Assembly (NCBI GenBank): GCA_031272345.1
Contig: JAISTZ010000086.1
Location: 1 to 6,958, forward strand
Direction: 5' to 3'
DNA: 6,958 nt
From: Spirochaetaceae bacterium
Lineage (GTDB): Bacteria; Spirochaetota; Spirochaetia; Treponematales; Treponemataceae
Notes under the pieces: generated by a model
What the model was told of the DNA's origin: nothing
What the model saw: only the letters and a program-made list of their open reading frames with translations
Databases searched by the model: none
Translations under genes and position numbers: made by a program
In this document: positions 1-6,734 of the stretch, in pieces
How positions within the stretch are numbered: the first letter of the stretch is position 1
How the letters are laid out: every line of letters begins with the position of its first letter

Positions 1-791
1 GAGGGCTTCCTCTTGTTGCGGGTTTTATATCCCCTACAGGGCTGACCCCAGGGGGTTACCGGATTCCGCCCCTTCCCGGCGCCCTCTCCGCCGCCCAGGG
101 GGTGATCCACGGGGTTCATCGCCATGCCCCGCACGGAGGGGCGGATGCCCCGCCACCGGGAACGGCCCGCCTTGCCGAGACTCACGTTCATGGAGTCCTC
201 GTTGCCCACGGAGCCGATCGTGGCGTAACAGCGCTTGTGCACCCGCCGCAGCTCCCCCGAGGGCAGCTTGACCGTGACATAGTCCCCGTCCTTGGCGGCC
301 ACGAGGGCCCCCGTGCCTGCCGAGCGGGCCAACTGAGCGCCCTTGCCCAGGGTGAGCTCGATGTTGTGCACCGTGAATCCCAGGGGTATGATGTCCAGGG
401 GAAGGGCGTTCCCCACGTCGGGGGCCGCGCTTTCGCCGGACATGATTTTTTGCCCAACCTTGAGTCCCTTGGGGGCGATGATGTAGCGTTTTTCGCCGTC
501 GGCGTAGAACACCAGGGCGATGTTGGCCGTGCGGTTCGGGTCGTATTCGATGGTCTTTACCGTGCCGGGGATTCCGTGCTTGTTCCGCTTGAAATCGATC
601 TCCCGGTAGCGCCGCTTGTGGCCGCCCCCCTGGTGACGGACCGAAATGCGCCCCTTGGCCCCGCGCCCGGCATGGGATTTTTTCCCGTGAGTCAGGGATT
701 TTTCCGGCCTGTCCGCGGTGATTTCGTCCCGCTTGAGGTCCACCCGCATCCGTGTGCCCGGCGTTATTGGTTTATATACTTTTAGCGCCAT
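1..791 (-). CDS. rplB: 50S ribosomal protein L2 (uL2), 3' end cut by window edge
   Basis: L2 is a primary 23S rRNA-binding protein of the large subunit, needed for subunit association and close to the peptidyl transferase centre. Translating from ATG 791-789 gives 263 codons with no stop (MALKVYKPITPGTRMRV at the N-terminus). The reading frame leaves the window inside the basic tail after GYKTRNKRKP, so about 12 of the usual 275 or so residues are missing. Family signatures are clear: GRISVRHQGGGHKRRYR (48-64), EYDPNRTANIAL (82-93), KRYIIAPKGL (101-110), GNALPL (127-132), QLARSAG (153-159), GKAGRSRW (206-213) and MNPVDHPLGGGEG (225-237). The residue expected to be the second His of DHPHGGGEG is Leu232 here. 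A Shine-Dalgarno AAGGAG at 802-797 sits 5 bases before the ATG. The gene begins 20 bases after rplW and belongs to the S10 operon. Confidence 0.98.
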   Translation of the reverse strand, partial: MALKVYKPITPGTRMRVDLKRDEITADRPEKSLTHGKKSHAGRGAKGRISVRHQGGGHKRRYREIDFKRNKHGIPGTVKTIEYDPNRTANIALVFYADGEKRYIIAPKGLKVGQKIMSGESAAPDVGNALPLDIIPLGFTVHNIELTLGKGAQLARSAGTGALVAAKDGDYVTVKLPSGELRRVHKRCYATIGSVGNEDSMNVSLGKAGRSRWRGIRPSVRGMAMNPVDHPLGGGEGAGKGRNPVTPWGQPCRGYKTRNKRKP

Positions 792-811
792 ACTTGCTCC
801 TTACCCTGGGG

Positions 812-1096
812 CTAAATGCCCTCGAACACCTTTATTGTTTCGCCGGGGGCAAGCTTGACGATAGCTTTCTTCCAGCTCGCAGTCCTGCCCCAGCTTTTGC
901 GTACCCGCTTCATCTTTCCGAACACATTCATCACCCGGCAGGCCTCCACCTTGACGTTGAACAGCTTGGAGACCGCGTCTTTTATTTGAAATTTGTTTGC
1001 CTTGGGATGAACCCGGAACACGTATTTTCCCTGCTCCCGGAGCTCAGTCGCCTTCTCGGACTGGACCGGAGCGATAAGCACGTCCTCGTAAAACAT
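812..1096 (-). CDS. rplW: 50S ribosomal protein L23 (uL23)
   Basis: L23 binds domain III of 23S rRNA at the exit of the nascent-peptide tunnel, where trigger factor and signal recognition particle dock. The 94 residues match the family length. Typical features are an N-terminal YEDVLIAPVQSEKAT, then KYVFRVHPKANKFQIKDAVSKLF (24-46), a basic extended loop GKMKRVRKSWGR (60-71), and a final strand KKAIVKLAPGETIKVFEGI. The ATG shares one base with the rplD stop (TGATG at 1098-1094), which points to translational coupling. A Shine-Dalgarno GGAGG lies at 1108-1104, 7 bases before the ATG and inside the end of rplD. The stop is TAG at 814-812, 20 bases before rplB. Confidence 0.98.
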   Translation of the reverse strand: MFYEDVLIAPVQSEKATELREQGKYVFRVHPKANKFQIKDAVSKLFNVKVEACRVMNVFGKMKRVRKSWGRTASWKKAIVKLAPGETIKVFEGI

Positions 1097-1734
1097 CAGT
1101 CAGCCTCCGCTTTGGGGTTGTAAAACTCCGCCAGATTCTTTGCCGCCGTCTCCAGCATGATGATTTTTCTGCCGTAGAAAAGGTCGTGGGCCCGCAGGCG
1201 GTTGAACGACAGGAAGGACACCGTGGGGATGTTCCGGCCAGCCCGCTTGATGAGGGGGTCGTCGTCCTTGAGGACGATGACGGTGCGGGTGTCCTTGGCG
1301 AATCTGTCCACGATGGCGACCAGCTCCTTGGTTTTGCCGCTTTCTATGGTGAAGTCCTCAACCACCACGAGGGTGTCGTTCTGGGCCTTGAGGCTCAGGA
1401 TCGACTTCATCGCCAGGCGCTTCATCTTTTTGGGGATTGAATAGCTGTAATCCCTGGGCTTGGGGCCGAACATGGTGCCCCCGCCCACCAAAATGGGTGA
1501 TTTTTTGTCCCCCCGGCGGGCCCGGCCCGTGCCCTTCTGTTTATAGGGCTTGGCGTTGCTGCCGTGCACTTCCGAGCGGTCCTTGGTGCAGGCCGTTCCG
1601 ACCCGCATGTTGGCCAGCTCGTTTGTGATGGCGTAATAAATAACATCGTCGTTCACGGGAAGGGCGAACACCGAATCATCCAGGTCGATTTTTCTGAGTT
1701 CCTTGCCCTGTACCGAATAGACTGTTTTTTCCAT
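1096..1734 (-). CDS. rplD: 50S ribosomal protein L4 (uL4)
   Basis: L4 has a globular domain on the surface of the large subunit and a long loop reaching the exit tunnel, where macrolides bind. The protein is 212 residues, close to the usual 200-210. The loop is recognisable as KPYKQKGTGRARRGDKKSP, followed by a GGGTMFGPKPRDY stretch, and matches the E. coli KPWRQKGTGRAR segment without obvious resistance-type changes. The C-terminal domain carries VVVEDF, a TVIVLKD strand and the end NPKAEAD. The ATG at 1734-1732 follows rplC by 18 bases, with a GGAG Shine-Dalgarno at 1747-1744. The stop overlaps the rplW start. In E. coli L4 represses its own operon through the S10 leader. Here tuf is upstream of rpsJ, and I cannot identify an equivalent L4 target. 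Confidence 0.98.
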   Translation of the reverse strand: MEKTVYSVQGKELRKIDLDDSVFALPVNDDVIYYAITNELANMRVGTACTKDRSEVHGSNAKPYKQKGTGRARRGDKKSPILVGGGTMFGPKPRDYSYSIPKKMKRLAMKSILSLKAQNDTLVVVEDFTIESGKTKELVAIVDRFAKDTRTVIVLKDDDPLIKRAGRNIPTVSFLSFNRLRAHDLFYGRKIIMLETAAKNLAEFYNPKAEAD

Positions 1735-1752
1735 AATAGTCTTCTCCCGCGC

Positions 1753-2373
1753 CTACTTTTTTACCGCCGACCTGACAATCAGGGTGCAGTTCCTGATGCC
1801 CGGCACCGCGCCGCGCACCAAAATGACCTTGAGTTCCGGGTCTATCCTGACGATCCGCAAATTCTGGACCGTGACTCTTTCGCCGCCCATGCGTCCGGGC
1901 ATCTTTGTTTTTTTGAAACTGTGCCCGGGGGTTGTGCACTGGCCCGTTGAACCGGGCTCCCGGTGGAACTTGGACCCGTGGCTGGCCCGGCCCCCGTGGA
2001 ACCCCCAGCGCTTCATAACCCCCTGAAAACCCTTTCCCTTTGAAACGGCCGTTACATCGAGGAAACGGACTCCGTCGAAAATCTCCAGCCCCACCTCGTC
2101 GCCCGCGGCAACGGGGGCGTCGAAATCCCGAAATTCCCTTAGCACCTTCTTGGGTTTGACCGCCTCCGGGAACTGCCCCCCGTAGGGTTTGGTTACCTTT
2201 TGGGGCTTCATATCGTCCAGGCCAAGGACAACCGCGTTGTAGCCGAATTTTTCTTTTGTCTTACAGGCAACGACCACATTTGGATCAACCCGGATCACCG
2301 TTACGGGGGTAACGTTTCCCGCTTCGTCGAACACCTGGGTCATGCCTTCTTTTCTTGCTATCAGACCTTTCAT
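1753..2373 (-). CDS. rplC: 50S ribosomal protein L3 (uL3)
   Basis: L3 is an early assembly protein of the large subunit whose central extension reaches the peptidyl transferase centre. The 206 residues fit the bacterial family. The N-terminus MKGLIARKEGMTQVFDEAG is the typical beta-barrel opening. The strands VTPVTVI (21-27) and SKGKGFQGVMKRWGF (111-125) follow, then the central loop HREPGSTGQCTTPG (137-150), KMPGRMGGERVTVQNL (157-172) and a closing VRGAVPG. At the place of E. coli Gln150, the PrmB methylation site, the residue is Thr147 by my alignment. The ATG at 2373-2371 has AAGGAG at 2386-2381, 7 bases upstream. The gene starts 28 bases after rpsJ. That gap holds a short GC hairpin (2390-2402), too weak and too poor in following T to call a terminator. 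Confidence 0.98.
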   Translation of the reverse strand: MKGLIARKEGMTQVFDEAGNVTPVTVIRVDPNVVVACKTKEKFGYNAVVLGLDDMKPQKVTKPYGGQFPEAVKPKKVLREFRDFDAPVAAGDEVGLEIFDGVRFLDVTAVSKGKGFQGVMKRWGFHGGRASHGSKFHREPGSTGQCTTPGHSFKKTKMPGRMGGERVTVQNLRIVRIDPELKVILVRGAVPGIRNCTLIVRSAVKK

Positions 2374-2401
2374 CGGTCTACTCCTTCCGGGGCCCGGGGC
2401 C

Positions 2402-2710
2402 CTACTGTTTTATCTCCACGTCCACACCGGCGGGAAGCTCCAGCTTCATAAGGGCGTCCATCACCTCGGCGGAGGGCTCGATAATGTCGATGAGCCGCTT
2501 GTGGGTCCGCATCTCGAACTGTTCCCGTGATTTCTTGTTTACGTGGGGGGACCTCAGCACGGTTACCTTGTTGATGCGCGTGGGAAGGGGGATGGGTCCC
2601 GAAACTTTTGCGCCCCCCTTCTGCACTGTCTGAACAATAGACTTTGCGCTTTGATCAATCAATTCAACGTCAAACGCTCTCAGTTTGACACGAATTTTTT
2701 CAGACGCCAT
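2402..2710 (-). CDS. rpsJ: 30S ribosomal protein S10 (uS10, NusJ/NusE)
   Basis: S10 sits in the head of the small subunit and, in bacteria generally, also pairs with NusB in transcription antitermination. The 102 residues match the usual length. Diagnostic segments are KIRVKLRAFD (5-14), the SGPIPLPTR turn (37-45), and the RNA-contacting loop VLRSPHVNKKSREQFEMRTH (51-70), followed by HKRLIDIIEPS and the C-terminal LPAGVDVEIKQ. Val57, a known tetracycline-class resistance position in other bacteria, is unchanged. The ATG at 2710-2708 has GGAGG at 2719-2715, 4 bases upstream. That Shine-Dalgarno directly follows the T-run of a strong hairpin in the tuf-rpsJ gap, so either transcription or translation of rpsJ could be tuned there. 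Confidence 0.98.
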   Translation of the reverse strand: MASEKIRVKLRAFDVELIDQSAKSIVQTVQKGGAKVSGPIPLPTRINKVTVLRSPHVNKKSREQFEMRTHKRLIDIIEPSAEVMDALMKLELPAGVDVEIKQ

Positions 2711-2721
2711 TTTTCCTCCGG

Positions 2722-2759
2722 AAAAACGCGGGCGGCGGCCTGGGCCGCCGCTTTCGCGC

Positions 2760-2760
<1 letters not shown>
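2722..2760 (-). terminator. Terminator-like hairpin between tuf and rpsJ (possible attenuator)
   Basis: Immediately after the tuf stop, on the transcribed strand, an arm GCGGCGGCC (2751-2743), a loop centred on CA (2742-2741) and an arm GGCCGCCGC (2740-2732) form a perfect 9-bp inverted repeat. The stem can extend past a small internal loop (AAA opposite C) through CGCG (2758-2755) and CGCG (2730-2727). TTTTT (2726-2722) follows, and then the rpsJ Shine-Dalgarno. This is the form of an intrinsic terminator. The S10 genes behind it show no other obvious promoter, so partial termination is more likely than a full stop. That function is inferred. Confidence 0.6.
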
Positions 2761-3947
<1,187 letters not shown>

Positions 3948-4262
3948 AGAATCCTCCTTGACCAGATCTCAGGCAATAAATTATATTCGCGGTCCAACCG
4001 CCCATTGTATGCGCGAGTTTTCTACGATGATAATGAAGGGAAGTGTGCCCGCGGACGCCTGTGGAACAGGCGCTGCAAACGAAACCACCTAATCACCGTC
4101 AAACGTGCATTTGATGACCGGTTTGGCATCTTCTGACAAGGCCGAAGCGCTTGCCATTCTTGTCGTTTTCCGCAGCCGGAACCCCGGCCGCAGCCTATTT
4201 TTACGGGCACAACGGCCCGTTGTTGCCAGCGCTCACGGGATTTGCGCTGCAAAACCCGGAGA
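3948..4262 (-). promoter_or_regulatory. tuf upstream region: leader with inverted repeats, no gene
   Basis: This stretch of about 315 bases holds no reading frame with recognisable content or a good ribosome binding site other than tuf's own. It contains three small dyads: a perfect 7-bp stem at 4056-4072 (arms CGCCTGT and ACAGGCG, 3-base loop), a 5-bp dyad at 3989-4001 (GCGGT/ACCGC, 3-base loop), and an imperfect stem around 4208-4229 (ACAACG/CGTTGT core with a bulged A). Given the rpsG terminator just upstream, this should be where tuf transcription starts and is perhaps controlled. I did not recognise a known riboswitch, T-box or tRNA in it. Confidence 0.5.
3980..4033 (-). promoter_or_regulatory. 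Candidate tuf promoter elements
   Basis: Two -10-like hexamers lie close upstream of tuf. TACAAT (4009-4004) stands 18 bases downstream of TTATCA (4033-4028), which matches 4 of 6 bases of the -35 consensus. TATAAT (3985-3980) is a perfect -10 but has no convincing -35 at 16-18 bases. A 5-bp dyad lies between the two. The start from TATAAT would give a leader of roughly 25 bases ahead of the ATG. Both are weak calls made by eye. Confidence 0.3.
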
Positions 4263-4289
4263 GCAAAAACCGCCTTCCGCGATTTTTGC
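4263..4289 (-). terminator. Intrinsic terminator after rpsG
   Basis: Three bases after the rpsG TGA, the transcribed strand has the arm GCAAAAATCGC (4289-4279), the loop GGAAG (4278-4274) and the arm GCGGTTTTTGC (4273-4263). These form an 11-bp stem with one U-G wobble. On the opposite strand the same position would be an A-C mismatch, so the structure favours the rpsL-rpsG direction. The A5/T5 flanks are typical of an intrinsic terminator, but the GC part of the stem is short, so some read-through into tuf is possible. Confidence 0.65.
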
Positions 4290-4292
4290 GGC

Positions 4293-4763
4293 TCACCACC
4301 TGTAGTGGGCGAAGGCCTTGTTCGCCTCCGCCATGCGGTGGGTGTCTTCCTTCTTTTTGAAGGCGACCCCCGTGTTGTTGTAGGCGTCGAAAAGCTCCGA
4401 CGCCAGACAGTCGCTCATGCCGTGGCCGTTCTTTGCCCTGCTTGCGGTGATTATCCAGCGCATCGCCAGGGCTTCCCTCCGGCTTTCGCGAATCTCTATG
4501 GGCACCTGGTACGTGGCCCCGCCGACCCGCCTGGACTTGACCTCCACCATGGGCTTGACGTTTTCCAGGGCCTTGAGGAAGACCTCCAGGGGATCCTTGT
4601 CCGCCTTTGCCCTGAGCCTGTCGAAGGCGTCGTACATTAACCGGAGACAGGTGGCTTTTTTGCCGTCCAGCATCATGCGGGTGACGAATTTTGACACCAC
4701 GGGGCTGTTATATTTTGGATCCGGTTCAATCGGTCTGTTCAACGACTTATTTTTTCTTCCCAT
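4293..4763 (-). CDS. rpsG: 30S ribosomal protein S7 (uS7)
   Basis: S7 nucleates assembly of the head of the small subunit and contacts mRNA and tRNA at the E site. The 156 residues match the family. The N-terminus MGRKNKSLNRPIEPDPKYNS, the helix KFVTRMMLDGKKATCL (25-40), the beta-hairpin KSRRVGGATYQVPIEI and the block RREALAMRWIITASR are all typical, as is the C-terminal THRMAEANKAFAHYRW. The ATG is at 4763-4761, 12 bases after the rpsL stop. The Shine-Dalgarno AAGGA overlaps the rpsL stop codon (TAAGGA), which suggests coupled translation. The E. coli S7 autoregulatory site lies in a much longer rpsL-rpsG spacer and has no room here. Confidence 0.98.
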   Translation of the reverse strand: MGRKNKSLNRPIEPDPKYNSPVVSKFVTRMMLDGKKATCLRLMYDAFDRLRAKADKDPLEVFLKALENVKPMVEVKSRRVGGATYQVPIEIRESRREALAMRWIITASRAKNGHGMSDCLASELFDAYNNTGVAFKKKEDTHRMAEANKAFAHYRW

Positions 4764-4775
4764 TCTCTTGTATCC

Positions 4776-5150
4776 TTACGCCTTGGGCCGCTTGGCGCCG
4801 TACTTTGAGCGCCCCCGCTTTCTGTCCTCTACCCCAAGGGTATCCTTTGTGCCGCGGATGATGTGATAACGCACACCGGGGAGGTCCTTGACGCGCCCCC
4901 CGCGGATGAGGACCACCGAGTGTTCCTGAAGGTTATGCCCGATACCGGGAATATACGCGGTTACTTCTATGCTGTTGCTCAAGCGCACACGGGCTACTTT
5001 TCTGAGGGCCGAATTAGGCTTTTTGGGCGTGACCGTCATGACACGGGTACAGACGCCGCGTTTTTGCGGGCAGGACTGTAAAGCCGGAGACTTTGTCCTG
5101 GATGCCACCGCCTTGCGTCCGTGCCGAATCAATTGGTTTATCGTGGGCAT
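4776..5150 (-). CDS. rpsL: 30S ribosomal protein S12 (uS12)
   Basis: S12 lies in the decoding centre and affects translational accuracy. The 124 residues align without gaps to E. coli S12. The N-terminus is MPTINQLIRHGRK, followed by CPQKRGVCTRV (27-37), TPKKPNSALRKVARVRL (41-57), GHNLQEHSVVLIRGGRVKDLPGVRYH (71-96) and the end RSKYGAKRPKA. Lys43 and Lys88, the usual streptomycin-resistance positions, carry the sensitive residues. Asp89, the RimO methylthiolation site in other bacteria, is present. The ATG at 5150-5148 has AAGGAG 8 bases upstream and lies about 35 bases below the predicted transcription start. It is the first gene of a short operon with rpsG. Confidence 0.98.
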   Translation of the reverse strand: MPTINQLIRHGRKAVASRTKSPALQSCPQKRGVCTRVMTVTPKKPNSALRKVARVRLSNSIEVTAYIPGIGHNLQEHSVVLIRGGRVKDLPGVRYHIIRGTKDTLGVEDRKRGRSKYGAKRPKA

Positions 5151-5191
5151 GAGCCTTTCTCCTTGCGCTTGCTGGTGTGAAGTGCCCTAAC

Positions 5192-5221
5192 AGGGTATCA
5201 CAGCTCAAATATTCGTGTCAA
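5192..5221 (-). promoter_or_regulatory. rpsL-rpsG promoter
   Basis: A perfect -35 TTGACA (5221-5216) is followed, after 18 bases, by the -10 TACCCT (5197-5192). The -10 is preceded by TGA, which makes an extended TGn element that can offset the weak hexamer. The start would be near 5185, giving a leader of about 35 bases. The AT-rich block directly upstream fits an UP element. The hexamers are seen; promoter activity is inferred. Confidence 0.65.
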
Positions 5222-5230
5222 GGGGAAAGT

Positions 5231-5262
5231 AAAATTTTTTTTATTTTTTTTCATTTTTTTTA
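5231..5262 (-). promoter_or_regulatory. Phased A-tracts / UP element upstream of rpsL promoter
   Basis: Read on the transcribed strand, three runs of eight A (5261-5254, 5251-5244, 5242-5235) have centres 10 and 9 bases apart, followed by TTTTA. A-tracts repeated at helical spacing are known to bend DNA. The run nearest the promoter begins 13 bases above the -35, in UP-element position. The distal run overlaps the ecfT stop codon TAA (5262-5260). This is also the longest AT-rich stretch in an otherwise GC-rich window. Confidence 0.6.
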
Positions 5263-5979
5263 GAAAAAACGGGCTTCCAGGGCCCTGGCCTTCCGGGCGG
5301 CGCAGAAAAAACACACCGAAAGGAACGACGGCATGAGGGACGCAATCTTCTTTGCCCCGTTTCCGCCGCCCCTGGCCTGCCACGCCAGACTCGCCCGGTC
5401 CCAGGCGGCGAACACCGCCGGAATAAACGAAACGAACACCGAGAAGGTCCGGGCAAATTCCGCTTCCCCCCGCACCCGCCCCCCGGAGAGCTTCACCAGG
5501 GGTTTCCGCGCGTTTTCTTCTATATAAATGAGGGATTCCCCCAGGGCGGCGGAGGTGGTCGTTTTGAAAAAAAGGAGGGACAGGTCCACCAGAATCGTCA
5601 GGATGAAAAACATGTGCACAAAGGATTCATCGGGCAGCAAGAAGGCCCCCAGGGCTTCCGGGGACGAAAGGACCCGCCCGGCGTCCCTGCCCAGGGCAGC
5701 AAGCCCCATGGCGGCCTTTATTCCGTACAGGACGAAGAGATAGAACACCAGGGGCCGCCACTCCCGGGCCTGCTCCCCAAAGCCCGCTCCCACGGCGCGT
5801 CCCAGGAGGGACAGCCCCGCAAGCGCCAGGAGGGAGGCGAGGGGGGGGGCGGCCGGCGCCAGGACAGGCGCGGCCAGGGAACAGGCCAGGAGGAGGCCGA
5901 GCTTGAGGGCCGCCGGGGCGCGGTGGAGGAAGCTGTCCCCCGGCTTGTACTGGAAGAGGACGGTCCGGTCTAGCGCCAC
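5260..5979 (-). CDS. bioN: ECF transporter transmembrane coupling protein (EcfT/BioN)
   Basis: This is the membrane component that links the ECF ATPases to the substrate-binding protein, here presumably BioY. The 239 residues contain hydrophobic segments near 24-41, 46-60, 76-93, 120-138, 179-194 and 213-228. The N-terminal FQYKPGDSFLHR (9-20) is typical of EcfT. The cytoplasmic coupling region shows KTTTSAALGESL (139-150), an Ala-Arg-Gly motif at 202-204 (WQARGG), and a second motif reading EARFF at the extreme C-terminus where EARG is usual. The start is GTG at 5979-5977, which overlaps the end of the ATPase gene by 10 bases. GGGGGA 6 bases upstream is the only Shine-Dalgarno candidate. A C9 run (5849-5841) lies at codons 44-47. 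BioN rather than a general EcfT is inferred from the neighbouring bioY. Confidence 0.88.
   Translation of the reverse strand: MALDRTVLFQYKPGDSFLHRAPAALKLGLLLACSLAAPVLAPAAPPLASLLALAGLSLLGRAVGAGFGEQAREWRPLVFYLFVLYGIKAAMGLAALGRDAGRVLSSPEALGAFLLPDESFVHMFFILTILVDLSLLFFKTTTSAALGESLIYIEENARKPLVKLSGGRVRGEAEFARTFSVFVSFIPAVFAAWDRASLAWQARGGGNGAKKIASLMPSFLSVCFFCAARKARALEARFF
5264..5295 (-). terminator. Possible intrinsic terminator overlapping the end of ecfT
   Basis: The last codons of ecfT contain a perfect 12-base palindrome CCAGGGCCCTGG (5288-5277). Outside it, CGG (5295-5293) can pair with CCG (5272-5270) across an internal loop, and a T6 run (5269-5264) follows, just before the stop codon. An alternative stem is GGGC (5285-5282) with GCCC (5274-5271). 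Neither stem is long, so this is a moderate call. If real, the terminator is encoded inside the gene's final codons. Confidence 0.35.
5841..5849 (-). repeat. C9 homopolymer inside ecfT/bioN
   Basis: Nine consecutive C on the coding strand (G9 on the plus strand) span codons 44-47 (Ala-Pro-Pro-Leu) between the first two membrane segments. It is the longest G or C run I saw in the window. Runs of this length are prone to slipped-strand changes, and poly-G tracts cause phase variation in Treponema pallidum. The frame is open in this sequence. Confidence 0.75.
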
Positions 5980-6734
5980 AGGAGGTCCCCCACGGTCATG
6001 TAAGCCCCCAGGGGGTAACGGATGCCCCAGGCGCCCAGGCGCTCCCTGAGGGACGGGAGGGCCTCCGGGGGACCGTCGAACACGATGCGCCCGGAAGCGA
6101 GAATCACCAGGCGGGTTGCCAGGGCCAGGCCCTTTTCCAGCTCGTGGGTGAGCACGAACACGGTCTTTCCCGCCCCCTTGAGGGACTCCAGGGCTGCGTT
6201 CACGTCCCGTACCCCGGGGAAGTCGAGGTTGGCGTAGGGCTCGTCGAAGATGATGACCGGGCAGTCCATGGCGAGGACCCCGGCCAGGGAGAGCCGCCGT
6301 TTTTCGCCCCCGGAGAGGAATCTGGCCGGGAAGTCCGCCTTGGCGGTGAGGCCCACCGCCCGGAGGGCCCCGTCAACCCGGCGGTTCACCTCGTCCCTGG
6401 GGAGCTTCAGGTTTTTGGGGCCCACTGCCGCGTCCTCCCGGGGGGTCTCCCCCAGGATTTGGCTGTCCGCGTCCTGGAACACGATGCCCACCCGCCCCTC
6501 CGCGGCGGCCCTGCCCGATGAGGGGGCGTCCAGGCCGGCGATCACGGACATGAGGAGACTCTTGCCGGACCCGTTGGCCCCGCAGACCAGGACGAATTCC
6601 CCCGCCTCCACGGCGAGGGAGACCCCGTCCAGGGCGTAAAAAAAGCCCTCCCGCACACGGCCGTCCCCCGCCGCCGGCCCTGTCCCCAGGCGGAACCGCC
6701 TGGTGACCCCCGAGAGCTCCACCGCCCTAGGCAC
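5970..6734 (-). CDS. bioM: ECF transporter ATP-binding protein (BioM/EcfA type)
   Basis: This ATPase drives uptake through the ECF complex by binding the coupling helices of EcfT. The 254 residues hold a complete ABC domain: Walker A GANGSGKS (52-59), Q-loop FQDADSQ with Gln87, signature LSGGE (140-144), Walker B VIIFDEP (160-166) with Glu165, D-loop ANLD (168-171) and the H-loop His197 in LTHE. The Q-loop continuation ILGETPREDAAVGPKNLKLP resembles the ECF group. The start is GTG at 6734-6732, inside the end of bioY (8-base overlap). A second GTG four codons later (Val5) is an alternative start. Only one ATPase is present between bioY and bioN, as in BioMNY operons, so it would act as a homodimer. 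A general EcfA that serves other substrate-binding proteins cannot be excluded. Confidence 0.9.
   Translation of the reverse strand: MPRAVELSGVTRRFRLGTGPAAGDGRVREGFFYALDGVSLAVEAGEFVLVCGANGSGKSLLMSVIAGLDAPSSGRAAAEGRVGIVFQDADSQILGETPREDAAVGPKNLKLPRDEVNRRVDGALRAVGLTAKADFPARFLSGGEKRRLSLAGVLAMDCPVIIFDEPYANLDFPGVRDVNAALESLKGAGKTVFVLTHELEKGLALATRLVILASGRIVFDGPPEALPSLRERLGAWGIRYPLGAYMTVGDLLWR

Noticed and set aside
102..785. 227-codon plus-strand open frame opposite rplB
   Set aside because: rplB on the minus strand is unmistakable. The plus frame is its antisense shadow in GC-rich DNA.
2390..2402. GGGCC/GGCCC mini-hairpin between rpsJ and rplC
   Set aside because: It has a five-base stem without a T-run, in a GC-rich spacer. 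It is not enough for a terminator call.
4022..4252. 76-codon minus-strand frame in the tuf leader
   Set aside because: It needs a TTG start, has no Shine-Dalgarno, is Arg-rich without recognisable motifs, and overlaps the candidate regulatory dyads.
5014..5208. 64-codon minus-strand frame as a leader peptide for rpsL
   Set aside because: Its start lies upstream of the predicted transcription start and it runs out of frame through rpsL, so it is chance.
5980..5986. ACCTCCT just before the bioN GTG, identical to the 16S anti-Shine-Dalgarno core
   Set aside because: Curious, but it lies inside the ATPase gene's Gly-Asp-Leu-Leu codons and is easily chance in GC-rich DNA. No function can be argued from sequence alone.
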